Shown here: piece by piece, positions 22,145-26,835 of the stretch | Position numbering within the stretch: position 1 is the first letter of the stretch | Layout: the number at the start of each line of letters is the position of its first letter | Source of the DNA: Flavobacterium sp. | GTDB taxonomy: Bacteria; Bacteroidota; Bacteroidia; Flavobacteriales; Flavobacteriaceae | NCBI RefSeq assembly: GCF_021151785.1 | Contig: NZ_JAGKWP010000024.1 | Coordinates: 1 to 26,835 of the forward strand | Direction of reading: 5' to 3' | Length of the DNA stretch: 26,835 nt | Made by a program: the position numbers and the translations under genes | The notes under the pieces: model-generated | What the model was told of the DNA's origin: nothing | The model's input: only the letters and a program-made list of their open reading frames with translations | Databases searched by the model: none

Positions 22145-22812
22145 ATTAATTTATCATTTTCATAATATTCAAAATACCATTTATTTTCTTTTTTATAAAA
22201 AACACCTTTCTTACCAAATTTATCGGCTATAAAAAAATCCTGAACCGAAGTCTTGTAAATTTGTAGAATTACTTTTTGTGCTGCATCTAGAACAGCAAAA
22301 CCATTTTGAATTTCTAACAACTTATTTTTTGTCACTTCTGTTACCACCTTTTCATTTGGCATACTTTGAATATTTATAGATTCAGCTGTTTTTTTATCTA
22401 GTCCTTTTGTAGCTATATATCTTTTTACTTCAGGTCCTAACATCTTGATTGTTTCTATGTATCCCATTTGTGTACTCTTGTCTGTTGACTTTACCTCATT
22501 ACTTTCAAATAAAATTTTATTTTGACAATCTTTAATAACAAACTTTAACCTTGTTACTAAAAAATTACTTCTATCAATTAGTTCCGCTTTAACGGCATGA
22601 CATCTATTTTGGGCTATTTCTATAGGCAATTCCTCCTCTTCAAAATACACCTCAAAAGAAGACATCAAAACACCTTTAAACATATTATTTATATTATATG
22701 AATCTGCTTCTTTTTGAAAATCATATTTGTGACTAATTAATATAGATTGCTTTGTTTGAGCTTTGAGAATAGTTACAAAAAGTATAATAATAAAGGTTAC
22801 AACATTTTTCAT
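22123..22812 (-). CDS. Exported protein of unknown function
   Basis: I do not recognise a named family. 229 aa with an N-terminal hydrophobic stretch (4-17) ending LKAQ, consistent with a signal peptide or lipid-free export to the periplasm. The mature part mixes charged and beta-prone segments. Cys52 or so in AQNRCHAV and a second Cys in VIKDCQNK could form a disulfide. The C-terminal portion (IADKFGKKGVFYKKENKWYFEYYENDK) looks like repeated short beta-strands. It starts 1 base after the HAD gene, so it is the last cistron of the ABC operon, and its final codons lie in the terminator stem. Function cannot be assigned; it may belong to the ABC system or be a passenger. Confidence 0.75.
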   Translation of the reverse strand: MKNVVTFIIILFVTILKAQTKQSILISHKYDFQKEADSYNINNMFKGVLMSSFEVYFEEEELPIEIAQNRCHAVKAELIDRSNFLVTRLKFVIKDCQNKILFESNEVKSTDKSTQMGYIETIKMLGPEVKRYIATKGLDKKTAESINIQSMPNEKVVTEVTKNKLLEIQNGFAVLDAAQKVILQIYKTSVQDFFIADKFGKKGVFYKKENKWYFEYYENDKLIKEEFVF

Positions 22813-22813
22813 T

Positions 22814-23497
22814 TTATAAAATAGATTTTAATTCAATTAATTTTGAAATCTCAACAACGGATTTGTGTATTACACTTCTTTCTGGATTAAAATAGATAGC
22901 TTGCATTCCATAATCTAAAGCTCCCATAACATCTGCTTCCCAACTATCTCCAATCATTACACTTTCATTTTTATTTGCCTGAGCTAAATTAAGTGCAAAA
23001 TCAAAAATAGAAGCATGAGGTTTTTTATTCCCAGCCATTTCTGAATTAGTTATGGTTTTAAAATAAGAAACAAGATTAGAATTGGTCATTTTAGTCTCTT
23101 GCACATGAGCAAATCCATTAGTAATAATATGTAAAGTATACTTATCTCTCAAATAATTCAATGTATCAATCGTGCCTTCAATAAGATGATTATTCAAAGG
23201 TAAATAGGCAATAAAATCATCTGAAAATTGATTAATCAATTCATCTTTAATAGAATAACCTAAAACATCAAATGTGTCTTTTAATCGACCATATCTTAAT
23301 TCTTGATGAGAAACTCGATTGACTTGATATAATTTCCAATAATCTTGATTGATTGGATTGTAAACTGTCATAAAATCAGCAACTTCAACAGCAACTTTAT
23401 TTTCTTCAAAAATTCGTTCAAAAGCTAAAGCCGAATTTTTTTCAAAGTCCCACAAAGTATGATCTAAATCAAAAAATATGTGTTTTAAATGTTTCAA
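22814..23497 (-). CDS. HAD-superfamily hydrolase, YjjG-like nucleotidase family
   Basis: Predicted phosphatase using an aspartyl-phosphate intermediate. 227 aa. Motif I is FFDLDHTLWDF (nucleophile Asp10, acid/base Asp12), motif II HIITNG, motif III the Lys in NKKPHASIF, and motif IV MIGDSWEADVMGA with the metal-binding Asp. A helical cap lies between motifs I and II (about 20-90), as in YjjG. YjjG of E. coli dephosphorylates dUMP and related or modified nucleotides as house-cleaning; that substrate is inference here. It starts 1 base after the upstream gene's stop, within the ABC operon. Confidence 0.88.
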   Translation of the reverse strand: MKHLKHIFFDLDHTLWDFEKNSALAFERIFEENKVAVEVADFMTVYNPINQDYWKLYQVNRVSHQELRYGRLKDTFDVLGYSIKDELINQFSDDFIAYLPLNNHLIEGTIDTLNYLRDKYTLHIITNGFAHVQETKMTNSNLVSYFKTITNSEMAGNKKPHASIFDFALNLAQANKNESVMIGDSWEADVMGALDYGMQAIYFNPERSVIHKSVVEISKLIELKSIL

Positions 23498-23498
23498 T

Positions 23499-23987
23499 TT
23501 ATCTTCCAGCTACTATTTCCACTTGATCCATGTTGTAAATCCAATTTTCAACATCCGTTTCATTATACTTAAAAGTACCTTTTATGGTTAAATAAGTATC
23601 CGTTTTTAATTTTGGTGTAGCTCCTTTAAATTTAAGACCTACAATTGTTTCTGGACCCGATTTTCCACAAAAGAAACAAGCAGCAAATACATTCTTACTT
23701 AGGGCATAATTTTTATTGTCGATTGGCACAACAAAACCACTAATTACTACTTGCTTACTTTGCATTTTCTTGAGTTTAGTGTTTACCAATGGAAAATCTA
23801 CTTCACCATAAGAAGCGTGTTTTTTTCTTATGTATTTAATTTCTCCTAATAATTTCCAAGTTAATGTATCCGATGCAACTGAAGTATTTTTAGTAATCGG
23901 ATAAGACTTAACTACTGATTGATTTTGAAAACTAAACAATAACAGACCTATCGAAAAGGCTATTATAAATTTGATTGTGTTATGCAT
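23499..23987 (-). CDS. Exported small protein with CxxCGKSGPE motif (DUF3299-like, OB-fold-type)
   Basis: 162 aa. Residues 4-20 are hydrophobic, forming a signal peptide or anchor, so it acts in the envelope. The mature domain runs from about 43 (TWKLLGEI) to 158, with the pattern VVISGFVVPID, then ACFFCGKSGPET (Cys104 and Cys107), then YLTIKGTFKYNETDVENW. This resembles DUF3299-type proteins that co-occur with ABC permease/ATPase pairs in proteobacterial zinc loci; I recall this rather than having searched it. The Cys pair could bind metal or do thiol chemistry. Its start overlaps the permease end by 8 bases, so translation is coupled and a shared function is likely. Confidence 0.7.
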   Translation of the reverse strand: MHNTIKFIIAFSIGLLLFSFQNQSVVKSYPITKNTSVASDTLTWKLLGEIKYIRKKHASYGEVDFPLVNTKLKKMQSKQVVISGFVVPIDNKNYALSKNVFAACFFCGKSGPETIVGLKFKGATPKLKTDTYLTIKGTFKYNETDVENWIYNMDQVEIVAGR

Positions 23988-25278
23988 TTGCTAATGTTTT
24001 TGAAATATTTAATGTATAAGCTTTTATTGCTGGAATCAATGCTGCAATAAATCCAACAAATAAGGTTAATCCAAAAAGAACTGTTTCTTTGTCCCAAATA
24101 ATTTCCATGGGGTTAAAACCTAATTTAAAATCAGACTCAGAGGCTTGTGACAACCAAACCAATCCTAACCTACCTAAAATTGTACCAAAAAAATAACCCA
24201 CAATACATAAAAGCATACTTTCAAAAAGCACAACTAAAAATAATTGCAAACGATGTGCTCCATTAACTCGCATTAGAGCAAATTCAGCTTTTCTTTCTTT
24301 TAATGTATTGAATAAAGCAATAAAAATTGAAATCCCAGAAATCAACATTATTCCGATTGCCAAATAGCGTAAAGCATTTAAACCTACACCAAAAAGTTCG
24401 AACAAACGATTCATTTGATAGGTAGGTAATGCGGCTTGCATTTTAGTATTTTGCGCAATCAATCGTGGCCAAACAAAAACCCCCATTTTATTTCTAAATT
24501 CAACTAAAACCGAGGTAATTTCCATACCTGGTTCATCTATTGTTAAATCAGTTTCTTCATGTTCATGATTACAAGCATCTGTATGCACATGCTGGTGTTC
24601 ATCACCTTCTTCATGCACATGTCCTTCTTCACCATGAGCTGGATTTTCAACACTAGTATTTTCTTCATGATGATGCATTTGCCAAACTGAAGGAATATTC
24701 GATAAAATCAAATTATCAATTACTTTTCCCGTTGGTTTTAGAATACCTACTACCACGTATTCTCCGTGCTCATGTACTTCGCCTTCTGCGGCACTTCCAT
24801 GAGTTCCTTTGAATGTAGTTCCTAATTGTAAATTTAATTTAGAAGCGATTTCCGAACCAACTACAACGTCAAAATTCTTTGAAAATGCCCTACCTTGATC
24901 AAACTTAGCTTGATATTTCTCAATATAGTCGGACGTGGTACCCACAATTTTATACCCCAAATAATTATCTCCAAATGCTAGTGGAATTGCTTTTTTCACA
25001 TAAGGATGTCGCATCCACACCTTAGCCGAATCATAATTAATATTTCCCGTTGGATCATCTACCTGATATACAGAAGACAAAACCAATTGTAACGGGCTCC
25101 CTTGTGCACCAAGCACAACATCAACACCATCTAAATTACTTTGGTATTTTTCCTCAAACTGTTTTTCAACTAATATTAGAACCGTAATTATAGCAACACT
25201 AGCTGTTAGCAATAAAATACTCAAAATTGTATTCAACGGTTTAAACCAAACATTTCTCCAAGCTAATTTCCCAATCAT
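23980..25278 (-). CDS. FtsX/MacB-type ABC transporter permease with His-rich periplasmic insert
   Basis: 432 aa with four membrane segments: one near the N-terminus (about 16-36) and three in the C-terminal FtsX domain (about 303-325, 345-368, 400-422). This is the type VII ABC topology. The periplasmic domain (about 37-295) resembles the MacB core region. It is interrupted by a His/Glu/Asp-rich segment at about 202-242 that contains MHHHEE, HGEEGHVHEEGDEHQHVH and CNHEHEE, some 14 His in 41 residues. LolC/E and MacB lack such a segment; it strongly suggests metal binding. The start overlaps the ATPase stop by four bases (ATGA), pairing the two. Substrate is not proven; zinc or copper is the favoured guess. 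Confidence 0.85.
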   Translation of the reverse strand: MIGKLAWRNVWFKPLNTILSILLLTASVAIITVLILVEKQFEEKYQSNLDGVDVVLGAQGSPLQLVLSSVYQVDDPTGNINYDSAKVWMRHPYVKKAIPLAFGDNYLGYKIVGTTSDYIEKYQAKFDQGRAFSKNFDVVVGSEIASKLNLQLGTTFKGTHGSAAEGEVHEHGEYVVVGILKPTGKVIDNLILSNIPSVWQMHHHEENTSVENPAHGEEGHVHEEGDEHQHVHTDACNHEHEETDLTIDEPGMEITSVLVEFRNKMGVFVWPRLIAQNTKMQAALPTYQMNRLFELFGVGLNALRYLAIGIMLISGISIFIALFNTLKERKAEFALMRVNGAHRLQLFLVVLFESMLLCIVGYFFGTILGRLGLVWLSQASESDFKLGFNPMEIIWDKETVLFGLTLFVGFIAALIPAIKAYTLNISKTLANA

Positions 25279-25904
25279 ATCATTGTAATTTGGTTAGTAA
25301 ATGTTTGTTTTATTCTCGAATCGTGTGTCACAATAATCAAAGCGGCTTTGTATTCTTTAGAAAGTGTTTCTAATAATTGAATTACTTTTTCTGCATTATT
25401 ATCATCTAAACTCGACGTTGGTTCGTCTGCCAACAACACTTTAGGTTCATTCATTAAAGCACGAGCAATTGAAACACGCTGTTGCTGACCAATACTTAAC
25501 TGTGAAGGAAGTTTGTTTGCCTGATCTGCTATATCTAATTTTGCTAACAAATCTTTTGCGCGTTTTGAATGCTTTTTTCCCGTAGCTAGCCAACTGGCCA
25601 TTTCCAAATTTTCTAAAACAGTCAATGCGGCAATAAAATATGATTTTTGGAATACTACACCAATATGTTTTCCACGATATTTATCGGCTTCACTTTCAGA
25701 AAAACTAACAATATCTTTACCATCAATTACTATTTCACCTGAAGTAGGTTTTAATAAACCAGCTAAAATGTGCAAATAAGTAGTTTTACCTTTTCCTGAA
25801 TTACCTGTCACCAATAAGGTATTTCCCGCTTGACAAAAAATATCAGGCATATGAAATATTTGGTCATTGTTATAAGAGAAAATAATATTTTTAGTACTAA
25901 TCAT
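25275..25904 (-). CDS. ABC transporter ATP-binding protein (LolD/MacB-type)
   Basis: Cytoplasmic ATPase that powers the permease encoded next. 209 aa, a single nucleotide-binding domain. Walker A is GNSGKGKTT (34-42), Q-loop Gln86 (VVFQKSY), signature LSIGQQQRVSIARAL (136-150), Walker B VLLADEPTSSLDD (156-168) and switch His194 (VTHD). The signature has Ile at the second Gly position of LSGGQ, a tolerated variant. The set is complete, so the protein should hydrolyse ATP. The HIGVVFQ context places it with LolD/MacB type VII transporters, matching the FtsX-type partner. It is first in the operon, 63 bases after radC. Confidence 0.92.
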   Translation of the reverse strand: MISTKNIIFSYNNDQIFHMPDIFCQAGNTLLVTGNSGKGKTTYLHILAGLLKPTSGEIVIDGKDIVSFSESEADKYRGKHIGVVFQKSYFIAALTVLENLEMASWLATGKKHSKRAKDLLAKLDIADQANKLPSQLSIGQQQRVSIARALMNEPKVLLADEPTSSLDDNNAEKVIQLLETLSKEYKAALIIVTHDSRIKQTFTNQITMI

Positions 25905-25951
25905 CGTCTATTTTTTCATTGGTGTTGCAAGATACTAAAACGAAACAAATT

Positions 25952-25967
25952 ATTTCTTAAAAGAAAT
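25952..25967 (-). repeat. 16-bp palindrome directly after the radC stop
   Basis: The sequence atttcttaaaagaaat is a perfect 16-bp inverted repeat ending next to the radC stop codon. It is AT-only apart from one G-C pair per arm and no T-run follows, so a terminator function is doubtful. An operator for the ABC operon is possible. Confidence 0.35.
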
Positions 25968-26651
25968 TTAAAATATCCCTTCATCTTGAAAACTAAAATA
26001 ACCGTGTTCAGTTACAATAACATGATCTAAAATTTGGACATCTAAAGTTGCTCCAGCAGTTTTCAACTTTTGTGTAATTTGCTTATCTGGCTCACTAGCT
26101 TGTAATTTTCCTGAGGGATGATTATGACATAAAATGGCCGCCACTGCATGATGTTCAATAGCTGTTTTAAAAACCAATCTTATATCGACCAAAGTTCCTG
26201 TTAATCCACCTTTACTAACTTGAGTTTTTTGTATTACTTTGTTTGAATTATTAAGATACAACACCCAAAATTCTTCATGGGGTAATTCACCAATTATAGG
26301 CTGCATCATTTCGAATACGGATTTACTAGAGGTGATTTGCTTTAATTGAGTCGACTCTTCTGCCCTTCTTCTTCTACCCAACTCAAGTGCAGCTACAATC
26401 GAAATAGCTTTTGCCTCCCCTATCCCTTTGAATGGAGTTAATTGAGCAACTGTTAATTTTCCTAATTGATTTAGATTGTTATCCACCGATTTTAAAATGC
26501 GTTGACATAACTGAACTGCCGATTCGTTTCTTGAACCAGAACCAATTAAAATAGCTAACAACTCTGAATCAGACAAGGCAGATTTACCTTTTAGAAGTAA
26601 TTTTTCACGTGGACGATCATCTTCAGCCCACTGATTGATTGGCGTGTACAT
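25968..26651 (-). CDS. radC: RadC-family JAB-domain protein
   Basis: 227 aa. The N-terminal helix-hairpin-helix region (about 20-95) includes ALSDSELLAILIGSG and FKGIGEAKAISIVAALELGRR. The C-terminal JAB/MPN metalloprotease-like domain (about 105-225) includes the zinc motif HNHPSG (176-181) with Asp189 downstream and the upstream Glu in PHEEFWVLYLN (126/127). The metal set is complete. Despite the name, a DNA-repair role is not established for RadC in E. coli, and the biochemical activity is uncertain. It is transcribed toward the ABC operon with a 63-base gap, so read-through is possible. The start MYTPINQWAEDDRPREKL is the family's normal beginning. Confidence 0.93.
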   Translation of the reverse strand: MYTPINQWAEDDRPREKLLLKGKSALSDSELLAILIGSGSRNESAVQLCQRILKSVDNNLNQLGKLTVAQLTPFKGIGEAKAISIVAALELGRRRRAEESTQLKQITSSKSVFEMMQPIIGELPHEEFWVLYLNNSNKVIQKTQVSKGGLTGTLVDIRLVFKTAIEHHAVAAILCHNHPSGKLQASEPDKQITQKLKTAGATLDVQILDHVIVTEHGYFSFQDEGIF

Positions 26652-26679
26652 AAATATTTTTTTTTGGCGTTTAATAATT

Positions 26680-26687
26680 CAAAAATA
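26680..26687 (-). promoter_or_regulatory. Possible -7 element for radC
   Basis: TATTTTTG on the minus strand matches TAnnTTTG and lies 28 bases before the radC ATG. No TTG is found at the -33 position and the region is very AT-rich, so a chance match is possible. Confidence 0.35.
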
Positions 26688-26726
26688 AAAAATTTTATTG
26701 ATTTGACGATGTGTTGATTTGAAAAT

Positions 26727-26760
26727 TTGAAAAATAGTAAAGCGGAAAAAGGTATATTTG
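26727..26760 (+). promoter_or_regulatory. Promoter for the gene starting at 26785
   Basis: TTG (26727-26729), a 23-base spacer, then TATATTTG (26753-26760), an exact TAnnTTTG match. The ATG follows 24 bases later. The spacer is at the long end of the accepted range. Confidence 0.55.
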
Positions 26761-26784
26761 TTTTTTTGTAAATACTTTTATTCA

Positions 26785-26835
26785 ATGAATTTAGAATTAC
26801 CAAAGTTTCACGAGACTTTTAATCCAATATTAGAC
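26785..26835 (+). CDS. Start of a gene cut by the window edge (possibly Mrr-like N-terminal domain)
   Basis: Seventeen codons are visible, reading MNLELPKFHETFNPILD, with no stop. The PKFHETFNPILD pattern recalls the start of winged-helix Mrr-N domains that begin Mrr-type restriction endonucleases, but this rests on very few residues and could be wrong. It has its own promoter-like sequence and is divergent from radC. Confidence 0.5.
   Translation, partial: MNLELPKFHETFNPILD

Noticed and set aside
24540..24680. His/Glu-rich stretch of the permease as a tandem DNA repeat or assembly artefact
   Set aside because: The codons vary, the frame stays open, and no exact DNA repeat unit is present; it reads as a genuine coding segment.

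Overview
The window is about 27 kb of AT-rich DNA from a member of the Bacteroidota, most likely a Flavobacterium-like species. Four things point there. The promoters I can find match the TTG-N19-TAnnTTTG pattern of that phylum rather than the sigma70 pattern. The ribosomal-protein genes have A/T-rich start regions without Shine-Dalgarno motifs. S4, S14 and L36 are all zinc-free forms. The gene order rpsL-rpsG-fusA-rpsJ // rplC...rplQ, with no tuf, fits the phylum.

Region 1 (1-17210, all minus strand) is the ribosomal-protein superlocus. Read in the direction of transcription, it starts with the str group (rpsL, rpsG, fusA, rpsJ), which has its own promoter and ends in an intrinsic terminator. 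A second promoter then drives the merged S10-spc-alpha group: rplC, rplD, rplW, rplB, rpsS, rplV, rpsC, rplP, rpmC, rpsQ, rplN, rplX, rplE, rpsN, rpsH, rplF, rplR, rpsE, rpmD, rplO, secY, infA, rpmJ, rpsM, rpsK, rpsD, rpoA and rplQ. rplQ is cut by the window edge. Structured gaps break the otherwise tight packing: a hairpin before rpsH, a nested stem before rpsD (candidate S4 autoregulatory leader), and a terminator-like hairpin plus a long gap before rplQ. Together the genes supply ribosomal proteins of both subunits, EF-G, IF-1, the SecY translocon and the RNA polymerase alpha subunit.

Region 2 (17211-22109) holds separate housekeeping units: an Omp85-type outer-membrane protein (+), an rlmB-type rRNA ribose methyltransferase (+), a rhomboid intramembrane protease (-) and the AAA+ ATPase rarA (+). 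Several of these have a -7 element almost touching the ATG, suggesting leaderless or near-leaderless mRNAs.

Region 3 (22123-26651, minus strand) contains radC followed by a tightly coupled five-gene operon. The order is a LolD/MacB-type ABC ATPase, an FtsX-type permease with a histidine-rich periplasmic insert, a small exported CxxC protein, a YjjG-type HAD phosphatase and an exported protein of unknown function. The first three look like a metal-related ABC system and are the most interesting part of the window. Downstream of radC's promoter region, on the plus strand, the first 17 codons of another gene (possibly mrr-like) run off the end.

No stretch over 300 bases lacks a gene. The largest gaps are 17211-17435 (divergent promoters), 13648-13844 (terminator, promoter and leader) and 449-605 (terminator-like hairpin and rplQ leader). 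I saw no tRNA, rRNA, CRISPR array, insertion sequence or integrase.
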